In this document: positions 1-12,300 of the stretch, piece after piece
Numbering within the stretch: position 1 is the stretch's first letter
Layout of the letters: each line of letters opens with the position of its first letter
DNA from: Erpobdella octoculata
Taxonomy: Eukaryota; Annelida; Clitellata; Hirudinida; Erpobdellidae
Assembly: GCA_963978895.1 (NCBI GenBank)
Contig: OZ022240.1
Span: 19,157,483 to 19,221,482 of the forward strand
Length of the DNA stretch: 64,000 bases
Direction: 5' to 3'
Program-made: the position numbers and the translations under genes
Notes under the pieces: model-generated
Seen by the model: only the letters and a program-made list of their open reading frames with translations
The model's database searches: none
Told to the model about the DNA's origin: nothing

Positions 1-430
1 TGCCGTTTGGGGGCGTTTCCTAAGCTTGTTCTTCTTACCCTTATCATTTAGCTCACAAACCAAGAGTTTGTCCAATGATTTAAAAATCATTCTTTTCAAA
101 TCCACTTTTGATACCAAATGCTACGATATTGCCAATATTATAAGGTTTCCTTAGAAGGGTTTTAGATTTATTGGAGATTATAAAACACTTAACTAGACTG
201 GTATTAAATTTAATCCCTGCAATTAAATCCGGTCAAATTAAACACTTAGGAAACTCTGAAATAGATTTTTTAAATGATACTCAAATTTTATCTTCCAAAT
301 CCTTTAAAGTCATATTTGATTTACTGGAAATAAGTAAATAATATAAATAATATTACAAAAATAAATAACATTCTATGTTGCTGATTCTGAAAAACCTGTG
401 TAACTACAGTAACCTCATGTTTGTATTGGA
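1..430. other. AT-rich intergenic DNA, nothing recognised
   Basis: No credible coding frame, RNA gene or repeat boundary was seen on either strand. Confidence 0.5.
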
Positions 431-521
431 ACAGGGGTTCTTACACTGCATGGGTTCTCATGGCACAGGGGTTCTTACCGTGCATGGGTTCCCATGGTAC
501 AGGGGTTCTTACAGTGCATAG
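431..521. repeat. 34-bp tandem repeat, about 2.6 copies
   Basis: A unit that begins ACAGGGGTTCTTAC and contains GCATGGGTTC starts at 431, 465 and 499. The period is exactly 34 bp and the copies differ by a few substitutions. No coding potential is apparent. Confidence 0.8.
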
Positions 522-848
522 TAAATAAACCAAAGAACCCTTATAATAGATAGATTGGTTCTCTTGGTGCATGGACCCCAAGGGGTTATGGGCTTTCTTG
601 CTTCTAGACTGGCTACCACAATGGTTCGTATGCTGTGTAATAAATCAACAAGCAAAAAACTATAAAAATTATCACCACGATTTTTAAAACAATCATTTTT
701 TATCTCCATTACCATCTTCATGCTCTTTTAAATAATTTCTTTAATGTACCGCAGGGACTTTTTCCGCTTAAATGCGTTTTTACTGATAGCCATATTATTC
801 TGATTATGATGATGATGACGACGACGATGACAATGATGGTGGTGGTAA

Positions 849-1076
<228 letters not shown>

Positions 1077-1135
1077 GAAGAAGAAGAAGACTTCTAAAAA
1101 AAATTCCAACAGATTACAATCGTTTGAATATTTGA

Positions 1136-2035
1136 ATAAATAATTTGTGCTGGAAATGCTTGAGTGGAGTGTGGATTAGTTTTTGTGTCAAAGAAGGAAA
1201 TTATTATAGTTTTGTACTTGCATTGGTGATATTTTTAGTTTCTCTTTCCTTTTTAAAAGTTTTTAAAAGTTTTTGAGTCTTTTACAAAATAAAATAATAT
1301 AAATAAAAACCAAACTGCTAAATAAAAACAATAATGTATTATACTAAAACAAAATAATACACTTAAAAATAAATTTTTAAAAACACGCTCTTATTTAAGT
1401 GCACTAGAAAAGATCAAATAATTTTCCCACCAACATAAAGCTAATAAAAAACTGTAAAATGTTTAATACTAAAAAGAAAAGCGTGGGCGCTAGCAATAGT
1501 TTAACAGTCTGTCTTACGATCTCTGGAATTATAAAATTCACTTAACTTATGGGTTTATGATGTTTTTTTTAAGAGTTCTAAAAATTTTTAAACCATTAAC
1601 AATTAAACCATCTATAGTAAATTTATACATCCCAGCTTTTTATTTTTAGTATTAAACATTTTAACGTTTGTTTTCTTATTAGCTTTATTTTGGTGAAAAA
1701 ATTATTTTATCTTTTTAGTGAATTTAAATAAAAGGTGTTTTTATAAATCTTATTTTAATAGTATTATTTTCAACTTTTTAGTCTTTGATTTTTGCAATTA
1801 ATTTTTAAAGACCTAAACCTTTTGACAAGTTAACACTAAAATAATTTATTAGAAAGATAATCTGGAATATTGGTTAAGCACATTTTAACAGTTATAAATT
1901 TTTTATAGTATATTTAATTTATTTTTCTGTATATGATTTTTGTATGTAAATTACGTTATCACCCATATTAAAGATTTTATTTTTATTATACTTTTATCAA
2001 ACATTTTTGTGACTCGAATTTAGAAAAATGTTGTA
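1136..2035. other. AT-rich DNA, nothing recognised
   Basis: Very AT-rich sequence with only short unconvincing frames and no recognisable element ends. Confidence 0.5.
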
Positions 2036-2043
2036 TTGCCACC

Positions 2044-3045
2044 CTCTGGCGGATCTAGAACCTTTTTGAGGGGGGGCCAACTTTTTTTTCGATGACTGTA
2101 GAGGGGGTCAAATTAGCATTTGCATGTTTAAAATTTGGAATAATTTTATTTAGTTAAAAAATTTGCTCATGTGATATCTAAAAAAATAAATTTACAATTC
2201 TGAATTGCGGCAAATTTAATTCTCTCGAAAATGGATGCAAGAGCTTTCCTGTTCTGCAACACTTGCGCTGTCTTTTGCGAGTTAACTTGGGCATCACCAT
2301 GTGTTGTAGGGTCTTTAGCTCGAGGAACTAATTATTCAAGTGCTCTGGCTTCATTTGCAGTATGAAAACTAGACTGTTCGTGAAGATCCAGTAGACCATT
2401 CTTGACAGTCAAATCTGAAAAATTCGTTAGTGTAGGGTTACAAGTTTGCCCATTCGTTGACCATGGCACGAATCGGAGACAGAAAATAGTACACAAACAG
2501 CTCACCAGGCTCCGGCTTTATCAGGACATTTTGAAACAGCAAGCCACTTGTATTGCAGAAGATGGTTGGAGTTAAGAACCCTCGGCCTTTGAACACCAGT
2601 TTTAATATGGGAATTCGAATTGTAACTCCGCTTGCTTCATTTTCTTCAACCGTTTCAATGGAAGTCCACTTAATTCACTTAACATCTTAATATCTATCGG
2701 TTTTCAAAAGTCGTACTTTTGAGAAAACTTATGAGTTTTATGGATAAATACACAAATAAATGATTATATCACGAATTTATTGACATGAAATACCATGGTG
2801 GCTAGCTAGAACTCAACTAACCAAACGAAAAAACAGCTATTCAATGATAAAACATGAGCAAATTTAACATTAGCAACGATATAGTAAAACAGCAATAAAA
2901 TAATAAAACATTAGCAAATTCAACATATATTTGTACTAACTTAGATTTTATTTAAATTTGATTTTGACAAGGGGGGGCCAAAGTCTATTATTAAAATACG
3001 AGAGGGGGCCATGGCCGGACTGCCCCCCCCCTGGATCCGCCCTTG
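2044..3045. mobile_element. Non-autonomous hAT-type element with 8-bp target duplication
   Basis: The left end reads CTCTGGCGGATCTAG and the right end, reversed, reads CAAGGGCGGATCCAG. Both are followed inward by a G-rich tract (GGGGGGGCCAA). The 8 bp TTGCCACC flanks it directly at 2036-2043 and 3046-3053. Eight-bp duplications and GGCGGATC-like G-rich ends fit the hAT superfamily. The 1-kb interior has no intact transposase, so this is a deletion derivative or relic. Confidence 0.8.
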
Positions 3046-3053
3046 TTGCCACC

Positions 3054-3540
3054 GACAATACATTTTTATTGCAAGTTTCAGCTCAATTGGATAAAGGCTG
3101 TGTAAAATTCAATTTGAAAATACGAACCATTAAACATACGACAAACAGATGAAGTTAAATAAAAACTTATAAGAAAAAAAATGGACAAAATAAGGGAGTA
3201 AAATACAAAATTGCATGGCAAGATAAAACTAAAATGTTTATAAAATTAGAAACAGATTTTATGAAAGAATTAAATAAATAAATAAAATAAATTATGAAAA
3301 ACATTTCATTTATGATAAAAATTCTTCAACGTTCACATCAGAAGAAAATTAACCTGCGGTTAAATAGAAGACAATCGAATAAAAGTAATTAAATTAGAAA
3401 GCGATGAAACTCATCATGTTAGAAAGGATCAATGATTGCATAAAGTTAATTTTATTGTCATCATGCGCATCACAATAAAGTAAGAAAGATGTAAATTCTT
3501 TCAAATATAATTATTTGCTTAATTATGCATAAATTTAATC
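3054..3540. other. AT-rich DNA, nothing recognised
   Basis: Non-coding AT-rich flank between the element to the left and the (TA)n array to the right. Confidence 0.5.
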
Positions 3541-3547
3541 AGGTTCG

Positions 3548-3706
<159 letters not shown>

Positions 3707-3892
3707 TATGGATAAACGCCGGGAAAATGTTTTTGAAATAAGATTTTTTGATAACTACAAAACAATCTGGTTGGCAATTAATATTTATGGACACCAGTCG
3801 TCAATATTTTCAATTATGTTGTGTCATGAAATAAACCAAGATATATGCATTGTGTCTTAATTATACATTTTAGGGCTTTATTTCTATTTTTG

Positions 3893-4130
3893 GGGGCCCA
3901 AAACTTTATTAATTTTCACTTGTCTGGATGTCCATGGGACGTCCGTGGACGTTTTAAAGCTCGGAAGATCATTAGAAATTCACCTACTTTAAAAATGTTT
4001 TTAGTATAATTAAACAAATATAAATTTTAAAAAACAAAAATTATTTTAAGTAAATAAATTAAAGAAGCTTATGATAAAAACAACAAAAATTTCCATCCTT
4101 ATAACAACTAAAAACAATTTTTGTTTACTA
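3893..4130 (+). repeat. Dispersed repeat, copy 1 (partner at 8575-8795)
   Basis: A stretch that runs through a CATGGGACGTCC-like motif, AAGCTCGGAAGATCATTA and an AACAAAAATTATT motif, is repeated in the same order and orientation at about 8575-8795. Similarity is moderate with small indels. No coding frame; class unknown. Confidence 0.65.
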
Positions 4131-4186
4131 TTCACCGGGGTAATATTTTTACGATAGGAAATCGCTATGCGTTATTTCCGTTATAA

Positions 4187-4447
4187 CTATTACCAAGGCA
4201 GTAGGCGCCGGTAGCCGGGGCAATAAGCGGTAAAATTGCTACTGAGCCGGCGGTTTTGCCAAAACAATTGATTCTTCGATCAATTGATAAAGATGTACAT
4301 ATTTTCTAAAGGGTTAGGGGTAGGGTTATGGTTAGGGTTATGGTTATGGTTAGGGTTAGGGTTTAATTTTAGGTAGACTTACGGCGGGACTGCCGGCTCA
4401 GTAGCAATTTTACCGATTATTTCCACGGCTAACCGCCGGGGCAATAG
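4187..4447. mobile_element. Small inverted-repeat element (MITE-like)
   Basis: Imperfect inverted arms of about 60 bp: the right arm, reversed, repeats the left arm's core CGGTAAAATTGCTACTGAGC (20 bp) and much of the GC-rich sequence either side. The spacer contains degenerate TTAGGG-like units. No clear target duplication could be fixed because the arm ends are ragged. Confidence 0.65.
4312..4362 (+). repeat. Interstitial telomere-like repeat (TTAGGG/TTATGG)
   Basis: About eight hexamer-like units of GGGTTA and GGTTAT lie inside the inverted-repeat element. TTAGGG is the usual metazoan telomere unit. Here it is short and degenerate. Confidence 0.75.
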
Positions 4448-5270
4448 CAGCGACCGATTTTTCAGCTATCTTAAAAGCATGATTTTAATTTTTTAAATTA
4501 ACTTTTCCTTGTTTTAAATAAACTAAAAACTGAGGGTTTATTTCTCTACAGATAATTTGTTAATTTTTCATTTTTTTTATTAGTTTTATTTTATATCTCA
4601 TTCAAAATTTGTCATTTTTTTTTAAATTTTATAGAATGTATAGAGGCCTTGACGACAAAATAAACCTACAAAATTTCAGTTAGATTGGATAACGAAAAGC
4701 TAGTTTGTTTGAGTGTCAAAGAGTCCCAACGTATAGCTCAAGCAAACAAGCACGGAGAAGTTTATATGAAGGATTTAGCAAGTAAACCGTTAAAAACTTT
4801 GTTTTTTACAAATCATCTCTATTTTGTAATTCGATAGTTTCTAATTTTCTGAAAATCATTTTTTTTATAATACTAAGTCTATAAAATAGAAAAACAGTCT
4901 TCTTAAAACTTTATATGTGAAGTATGTGAGGATTGAAAATATAAATATAAGAATTTTTTAATCCATATGGAAAAAACAATTTTCCTACTCCCAACACAGC
5001 TAGTGAAGCCAAAAAGAGGTGTAACATAACTGTTTACATTTGAATAAAACTGCTTGTGATCAACCATATTGTTTAAATTGATTTGTAAGTATAATGTTTC
5101 ATGTATTTTTGTGTTAAAACTGTATTAAAAATTCATTCCATACATTCTATAAAAACAAACGTAAAATAAATCATCATTTATATTATATAAAGATCAGTGT
5201 ATCTGTAAACTAGACGTTTGGTAAAATACTAAAGAAAAAAAAGAGTGGAACATATAGTTTGGGTTTTTTT
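4448..5270. other. AT-rich DNA, nothing recognised
   Basis: No supported coding frame or element boundary. Confidence 0.5.
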
Positions 5271-5277
5271 AAACGGA

Positions 5278-5330
5278 GTCGGCTTTTGGGGAGAAAATTG
5301 AGCCCAGCTGCCCTAGGGATATAGAAGCCC
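5278..5330. repeat. Solo end of the hAT family seen as element E
   Basis: The stretch with ATTGAGCCCAGCTGCCCTAG followed by a GGATATAGAAGCC motif resembles the right end of element E at about 55650-55697 (ATTGAGCCCGGCCACTTGG, then GGATAGAAGCCACTG). No partner end was found nearby, so this is a relic. Confidence 0.5.
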
Positions 5331-5588
5331 ATGCACATAAAATTATAATAAGTGAGGTGTATACCTCAATTTGTAGACGTTATATTTTGTAGACGTCGTC
5401 ACCTCCAAATCGTTTTGAGCAGAGCCGAATGATGTTGAATTGTGAAACATTTTGATCAATGAATGAAGGCATAAAGAAAGGAAAAATAAGATGATCCACG
5501 TGAAAACCGTAATGAATTAGAAAAGCAATTCACAATTCGCATAACAGCGTGCGGTTTTAATTAGGAAAAAGGAATGGGACAATTATTA

Positions 5589-5900
5589 CGATAGGGATCA
5601 TTCATGAATGACGTCACTCTAAGAAAGGAGGGCCTGGAGTGAGACATTTGTGACGAAGGTTGATGAAAAATGTGATGTCACATAAAAGAAACATTATAAT
5701 TTTTAATTAAGTACATAAAATAAACAAGTAATTTATGCATTGAATATTAAACACATTAGTTGTGATCAATTTAATTTTTGTTCAATAATTGTAAACCTAT
5801 AAAAATGTTTTAGAGTGTTTAAAAACGTGTTTTTTGAGGGAGTCAGAGCATTGTGACGTAATATTTGGGTGGTCTGATTTTTTGTGAAGTGTGATAAGGG
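5589..5900. repeat. Degenerate TGACGTCA-containing repeat
   Basis: CATTCATGAATGACGTCACT at the left, TGATGTCACA in the middle and GCATTGTGACGTAATA at the right recur within 300 bp, as in short non-autonomous transposons whose ends carry ATTACGTCA motifs. No target duplication was confirmed. The CRE-like palindromes could instead be unrelated. Confidence 0.35.
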
Positions 5901-5924
5901 GGCGCTTTTTATTAAATTCATCAT

Positions 5925-6033
5925 ATGCATTAAATTGTTGCATTCGATGCATTAAATCGTTACATCCAATGCATTAAATTGTTGCATCCGATGCATTAAA
6001 TTGTTACATCCAATGTATTAAATTGTTACATCC
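5925..6033. repeat. About 22-bp minisatellite
   Basis: Roughly five copies of a unit GCATTAAATTGTTGCATCC(G/A)AT with few substitutions. Confidence 0.85.
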
Positions 6034-6480
6034 AGTAGCCGATCTAGTGGGCCCGGGCCCCCCTTAGAGTTTTCAAAAAAAATAAAAAAATGGTACTTTT
6101 AGCCTGAAGTTTTTGTCTCTGTACCCTGAGGCTTTATCTTTACTAAATTCACCTCTCGACCATCAATAGTTTTGATAATTGGCAGATATTTAAAATTTTC
6201 GGGTCTTTTTCAAACCAATTCAATACAAAATATAATTCAAGTAATATTTCAAAAAACATTTAGATTTTCACGGGCAGGTCCAGCAAGAAAGTTAAAAATG
6301 ACACCTTCCTTTTTCTAAATAAGTTTAAACGGCTCAATAACAAGTTCTTAAAACAGTAATAATTTGTAATATGAAAAAAGCTGTATGTTCAGGGACGTCC
6401 ATTTGGAGGGTATTCTCTTTCTGAATTTTCAGTGGGCCCCCACGTAGTTTTGGGCCCCCAAAAATAGAAATGAGGTCCCA
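6034..6480. repeat. Degenerate hAT-like ends around GGGCCC motifs
   Basis: CAGTAGCCGATCTAGTGGGC followed by a CCGGGCCCCCC tract at the left, and GGGCCCCCACGTAG then TTTTGGGCCCCCA at the right, resemble degenerate hAT termini. No target duplication was found, so the extent is uncertain. Confidence 0.3.
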
Positions 6481-7349
6481 AAATTGGCTTAAGAAGTGTA
6501 AAGTTGAAGATTCAGAGGTTTGAAATTTTCTGTAAAGAAATAAAACACCAATTTTTAGTTTATTTAATAGAAGCAATATTTGATTTTTTAAAATAAAAAG
6601 TTATAATACAAACTTAGTTTTTTCCATATTGATTCGAAAGTTTTTTATATTTTCAATTTACACATATTTCACATATCAAGTATTGTGCGCAATTTTATCC
6701 GATCCTAATATGTTCAAATAAAATATTTTATTTGATGAATCTTATAACATTATGGTAATGGTACAAACTCTAATTTATTTTTAAATTTAAACTGTAACAA
6801 AAAAAACTTAATAAAATTTTTAAAATAATTTTTTTACAAATTGCATGGTTTAGAATTTATTTAGGAAGTTTAGAATTGTTTATAAACTTAGAAATGAATA
6901 ATTAAGTTTAGTTAAGCAAAAATGAATGAATTAAACAAATAAAAGTGAGAAATTTTAACAAAACATAGAATCAAATCAAATTATGTATGTAGATAATTAA
7001 ATCAACAAAAGTTATTAATATTTCATGATGATACGATTGACGGTCGAGTCTCTTGCTTGGTTCGCCACCGAGAAGGTGACGGAAGACGTCATCTCATCTC
7101 TCGTCATTTGAATCACTTCTGACGTACATAAATATTACATCATTATGGCACTTTTTTTAGTTTATGGCAACTCAATTCGTTGTCGGGGTCGATAATTGGC
7201 GCAATTCATTTTTAGAGGTTTTTCATGGTCTCATCAATGCTTGAATTTCATTTTTTAGCTTAAAAATTTTCATTTAAAAAATACATCATAAATGAAAATT
7301 GAAAAAATAATTAAAGACAATGTTCTGTTCATATTATTATACTTTTCAG
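6481..7349. other. AT-rich DNA upstream of the neuropeptide exon
   Basis: No convincing signal-peptide exon was found here. A GC-richer island near 7030-7110 has no recognisable coding frame. Confidence 0.4.
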
Positions 7350-8078
7350 ATGCAGCGTAGCAAGGATGAAGTAAATGCTGGTACGGCAGACTCTCTAAAC
7401 AGTTACAAGCCGTCACAAATTTTTTATCCTCTTTTCAATTTATTTCCAACTGAAAAAAGCAACAATTTAAAAAAACAAAATTACAAAAATTTATTTAATG
7501 AAAAGAACAAAAGAAGATTTGATTCGATAGATAATAGCAATGATTTCGGAGACTTGTACAAAAGAGGGCCGATCAATAAAAGAAGGTTTGATTCCATCGA
7601 TGGAAATAGTGCTATCGACGACCTTTCGAAAAGAAGATTTGATTCTATTGATAACTATGGTAGTTTTGGTGATCTCTCTAAGAGAAGATTTGATTCAATT
7701 GACAACTTTGGTAGTTTTGGTGATCTCTCTAAGAGAAGATTTGATTCAATTGACAACTTTGGTAGTTTTGGTGATCTCTCTAAGAGAAGATTTGATTCAA
7801 TTGACAACTTTGGCAGTTTTGGTGATCTTTCCAAAAGAAGATTTGATTCTTTAGATGAGTACGATGGATTTGGAGATTTATCCAAACGAAGGTTTGATTC
7901 AATTGATGATTCGGACAATTTCGATGGTCTGGGGAAACGAAAATCGTCATCAGTTGAAAATGTTCTTGAACGAGATCAGAAAAAAATTGAACCCATCAAA
8001 GTAGACTACTATGCGTTACTCAACAGGCGTCTACCCAGCCATTACAACAGCAAAGTTATTGACCGACATGATTTCTGA
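7350..8078 (+). CDS. Orcokinin-like neuropeptide precursor, main exon
   Basis: A secreted prohormone cut at dibasic sites into short peptides. The exon follows a good acceptor (ACTTTTCAG ending at 7349) and reads about 242 codons to a TGA at 8078. After about 50 spacer residues come eight peptides between KR sites, of the form RFDS(I/L)D-x(4)-FGDLS. Three consecutive ones are RFDSIDNFGSFGDLS; others are RFDSIDNSNDFGDLY, RFDSIDGNSAIDDLS, RFDSIDNYGSFGDLS, RFDSLDEYDGFGDLS and RFDSIDDSDNFDGLG. A short GPIN spacer follows the first. Orcokinins of arthropods and other protostomes share an N-terminal FD-x-I core, so the family call is inferred from that motif and the layout. Only the last copy could be C-terminally amidated (G before KR). 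No signal peptide is in this exon; it must lie in an upstream exon not identified. Repeat units are nearly identical at DNA level too. Confidence 0.8.
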   Translation: MQRSKDEVNAGTADSLNSYKPSQIFYPLFNLFPTEKSNNLKKQNYKNLFNEKNKRRFDSIDNSNDFGDLYKRGPINKRRFDSIDGNSAIDDLSKRRFDSIDNYGSFGDLSKRRFDSIDNFGSFGDLSKRRFDSIDNFGSFGDLSKRRFDSIDNFGSFGDLSKRRFDSLDEYDGFGDLSKRRFDSIDDSDNFDGLGKRKSSSVENVLERDQKKIEPIKVDYYALLNRRLPSHYNSKVIDRHDF

Positions 8079-8102
8079 CCTCCAGGTAAAGGCATTTCAT
8101 TT

Positions 8103-8572
8103 TTATTTTTGACTAGCAGAATTACACGGCGTTGCCCGGGGTTATTAGAAGTTTTCTAACTTTGTTTCTCTCGCTCTCTGTCTCTCTCTCTCGCTGTTTT
8201 TCTCTTCCTCTCTCTTTTTTTCCTCTCCCTTTTTTGCTTGTTGTCCCGCATCCACCTGCTATTCGGTTTCCACTCCTTTTCTTTCTTACTCTTCCTTCTA
8301 ACTTCTAACCATAAATCTTAAATTAAGTAATTTGTTGAAAAAACTGCTTGAAACCCTCTTTGAATTTGGTTACGCAAACTGAATTTACTACTACGCAATA
8401 ACCTTTCGTACATAGACACTGTTGGCCTGGGATGGTTTTAACCGAAACAAATAAATAATTAAATAATGCCCTATCTTTTTCTTCTTTTTAAAAACAATCT
8501 CCATGTTAAATTTTGATAAATTTGGTCCAACGGTTTGGATTTGTATAAAAAACAGACAAACAGTCATTTTTA
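8103..8572 (+). repeat. Dispersed ACTAGC-head repeat, copy 1
   Basis: Begins ACTAGCAGAATTACACGGCG and continues TTGCCCGGGG, then a CT-rich tract, and ends AACAGACAAACAGTCATTTT. The same head (CCGGCGTTGCCCGGG, AGAGGTTTTTCTAATGTTTG) and tail recur near 17160, 25020, 25283, 26030 and 63390. No coding capacity seen; class unknown. Confidence 0.65.
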
Positions 8573-8574
8573 TA

Positions 8575-8787
8575 CGCCTTTATTAACTTTCACATGTCCA
8601 GAGGTCAATGGGATGTCCGCGGAGGTTTAGAAGCTTGGGAGATCATTATAAAATTAATCAACTTCAAAAATAACAAAATCTAATTTAGAAAAATAACTAT
8701 AAAAAATGTAAGAAACAAAAATTATTAAAGAAATTAAGCATATGAAAACATATGACAATAAAAATTTTCATCATCATAGTAACTACA

Positions 8788-8795
<8 letters not shown>
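8575..8795 (+). repeat. Dispersed repeat, copy 2 (partner at 3893-4130)
   Basis: Same order of motifs as copy 1, for example AATGGGATGTCCGCGG and GGGAGATCATTA, in the same orientation. It starts directly after the tail of the ACTAGC-head repeat. Confidence 0.6.

Positions 8796-8829
<34 letters not shown>
8791..8829. repeat. (TA)n microsatellite
   Basis: Short perfect TA run. Confidence 0.9.
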
Positions 8830-8830
<1 letters not shown>

Positions 8831-8981
8831 CTAACGGAATAATTTTCCCCCTATAATTTTGCAGCAAAACTAGAATAAGATTAAATCAATCTAAATTTAT
8901 TTCATGTTTTAATGCATTTGGAAAATGTCACAAAACTGAAAATTTGCTAATAAGATGTTCGAAGAAAAAGTCCGGATAGTG

Positions 8982-9309
8982 TATGATTCGTATGATTCGT
9001 ATGATTCGTATGATTCGTATGATTCGTATGATTCGTATGATTCGTATGATTCGTATGATTCGTATGATTCGTATGATTCGTATGATTCGTATGATTCGTA
9101 TGATTCGTATGATTCGTATGATTCGTATGATTCGTATGATTCGTATGATTCGTATGATTCGTATGATTCGTATGATTCGTATGATTCGTATGATTCGTAT
9201 GATTCGTATGATTCGTATGATTCGTATGATTCGTATGATTCGTATGATTCGTATGATTCGTATGATTCGTATGATTCGTATGATTCGTATGATTCGTATG
9301 ATTCGTATG
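8982..9309. repeat. 9-bp satellite, (TATGATTCG) x about 36
   Basis: About 36 perfect head-to-tail copies of TATGATTCG with no visible variant inside the array. Because 9 is a multiple of 3, several frames stay open across it (SYD, MIR, IIR and NHT repeats). These are artefacts. Confidence 0.98.
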
Positions 9310-9311
9310 AT

Positions 9312-12300
9312 AGGCTTTATTAAAAACCCTGAAGATGAACATTTAAATGGAAAATGCTTGCATAGGATCAATAGCTGCAACGCGTCCTTAATTATAATTA
9401 ATTATTCATATAGAATTTATGTTATTCTTTCAAAAACCTCATGGCCGTATGCAGGAGTTTTTGTGTGTGGGTTTAATGGTAGCTGAAATAATTTTTTTTG
9501 AAACTTATCTGTTCTATATTTCAATAATTTATTATAAAAAACAATTACATAATTCTCAGTAAGATTATAATACAAAATTACAATGCTGACTGCTTTTTGC
9601 AAATGTAGCCAATATTTCTTTAGGGTCGCTGGTTATTTTTGTATGTATGCTAAGGAGAGTAAGCTCAATTTTATCACTTTTATCACTTATAGAGCTTCTG
9701 ATGTAAGATTTAATTCTTTTTAATGTCGAAAAAGATCTGGAGAAGAGTTTCTACATTTGGAAAAAAATCCCCCAATTAAGGTCAAAAATTAGTTAATTGC
9801 TGAAGCTGATCTATCTTCATTATTGATCTTTTTTATTTTTGTTGCCACAAAGAAAGCTCAGAACTCAAAAGCCTTGAATAAGGAAGTAGTGATTTATAAA
9901 AATAAAGGTCCACACTGAATGTTGAGTTATCTAGATATGATGAATATCCCACTCTTGTTAGCGTTATAACTTTAACAACTCTTATTCTTGCCCATCATTA
10001 AATTCCATATTTAACCTACTTTTTCTATTTTTCTTATACTTTTGGACGGGGGGGGGGTCGAGTCCGTAACTTTCCTAATTACGGCCCTTTCCAGCTTTAT
10101 TATAAAATTAATTTAATTTACTTTGAATTTAAAGTTAAAGAATTTTTCATTATGCAGACGTCCACAAGAATCCAATCCGTGATGAAAGAGCATGTTTATG
10201 ATTCTGTTTGAATTAGATACAATATGATAAAACAATGTTCAGTTTAAATTAACTGGTAACTTTATATAATATTTTTTATTGTTATGATTTATTAAAATTA
10301 TTAAATTTATTGTGATGGCAACGTCAAAACGTTGTTTTAGCTTTTTACGTTATTATGTTGCTAGCTGAAAACTCGTCATGAGGAATAACTCTTTAAAATT
10401 ATGTCCGTTTTTAGTTCTTTTTTGCTTAAAATAGTGATGCACGTAGCCAAATGCTCGTCCAGAACTATAAAATATAACACGTGGTGGTTGGTTAGACTGA
10501 CATTCCTAAACAAAAAAATGGGCCAGATGATCCGAGTTTGGGGAAGTTCTAGTTGTAAGGTCAGCCAGAAGTTTTTAATAATATTCACGCGTGCGCTAAG
10601 CGATGCCATTTGCCAGCCAATCAGGTAAGAATAAGGTCATGAACCGAAATCATGTTTGGTTGTCTCCGGAATTTTGAGTTTTAAGTCCAAAACCTCTATT
10701 AATTATTACTTCCATTAAACTTATTCGAGTTAAAATTTCATGTTTGTTTGAGAAAATATATCAGAAACTTTTAGAAAAAGTTCTTTTACTTTGAAATGCA
10801 CTATAAAATAAAAACATTATCTTAAAAGATCTCTTAAATAACTTGACTATATATAAAAGTGCGGGATATATGTGTTTCAATGATTGACATGGTTACTGTT
10901 ATTTTGAGCCGTCTTACGACATGTCTATAAGAAAAACAAAAAAAGTTTGTTAATTGTACACTAGCTGGTAGAGCTCTCATTGATGCTGTGTAAAATTTCC
11001 AGACTTTTTACACATTTAAAGAATTACATATTTAAACACTTTCACCAAAAACATTGTCCAAACCAAAGTTCAATTTCTGATGTTCTACCACTAAACAAAC
11101 AAAGAGCTGAGCTGAAAAAGATTAAAGAATCAGAGCTACAGAAAAGTTTTGTTTGGAAAATAAAAAAGTATTCTGCTGCTACATTCCAGCTCCAACAAGT
11201 GCATATCACTGTGCTTTTTTACTTTTTTATTGTAACGTACTTAAAAATTCATGTTTTGTATGATTCTTCCAATCAATTCATCTATCCGTCCGTCCATCCA
11301 TCCATCTACTCATCCGTCCGTCTGTCCATCCGTCTATCCGCTAGGGGGCAGCTTTGTTGTTGAAATTGATATACAAAAAATATCCAATTTTTTGCGTTTA
11401 AATGAATAATTAAATTACTTTCCAGTAAATTTTAAACATTAATATTTTTTATTCTTTACGTTATTTTACCAGAAGTAAATTATACATTACTTAAATTCAT
11501 TTATGTTATTGCTGCAATTCCGTGAAAAAAATATCCGGAAAGGAAAATTTGTGGTGGGGAATCTAACTGAATGGTTCGAAGATGGTACGGGGCATAAGCT
11601 TATTTCGCTATTTGACCGACGGTCAATAAAAAAAAAGAAATGGAAAAGAGATAGACAAAGAAAAAGAAAACGAAAAGAGAGGGAGAGACAAAGAGAAAGA
11701 AAGAAAGACAAAAAAGCAATAAGCAAAAAGAAAAAGAATTGATCCAAGGTACGTCTAAAGCTAAAGCACGTCGGGCGTTTCAGCTAAATATTCAGGACAG
11801 CGTGAGTTCTGCTAGTGTTAGCTGTTTACCAAAAATCAATCATCACTATCAACGAACGGGCTGCAAGTTATAAATATCACTTTTTATGATTTTATGAGAC
11901 AAGAGCAACTAAAGGTTCCGTAGAAGTTCTTTATTCAAGCGCACAGTCTCCCTGCTCAGTTTTCTGTCTCCATTTTTAAATTTAAATTATAACGCGAATT
12001 GAAGAAAAGGTAAACCACATCAATTTGACTTGCTTTCAAATAACAATAGATAACAATTTTGACATTTGCCAAATAACGGCAAATATTTTAGATCAAATAC
12101 CCAGCGACAATACATCCATTAATCATTTTGATGCGTCAAAAGGCAATTAGTAAAATTCTATGAGGTTTGAAAAATGAGAAATAATTGCGGTTGAAAGTTA
12201 TGTTTTATTGACGTTTTGTTGTTTCATTAAACTTCAGCGCTATAAATTGTTATAAAAAGCGGCGAATTTTCTAAAATGTATTAGCCAATAGAAATAAGTT

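Noticed and set aside
4312..4362. Chromosome end
   Set aside because: Units are few and degenerate, and unique DNA lies on both sides; it is interstitial.
8928..9486. Open frames of SYD, MIR, IIR and NHT repeats on both strands
   Set aside because: All frames of a 9-bp satellite are open; no start context, splice site or unique sequence supports a protein.
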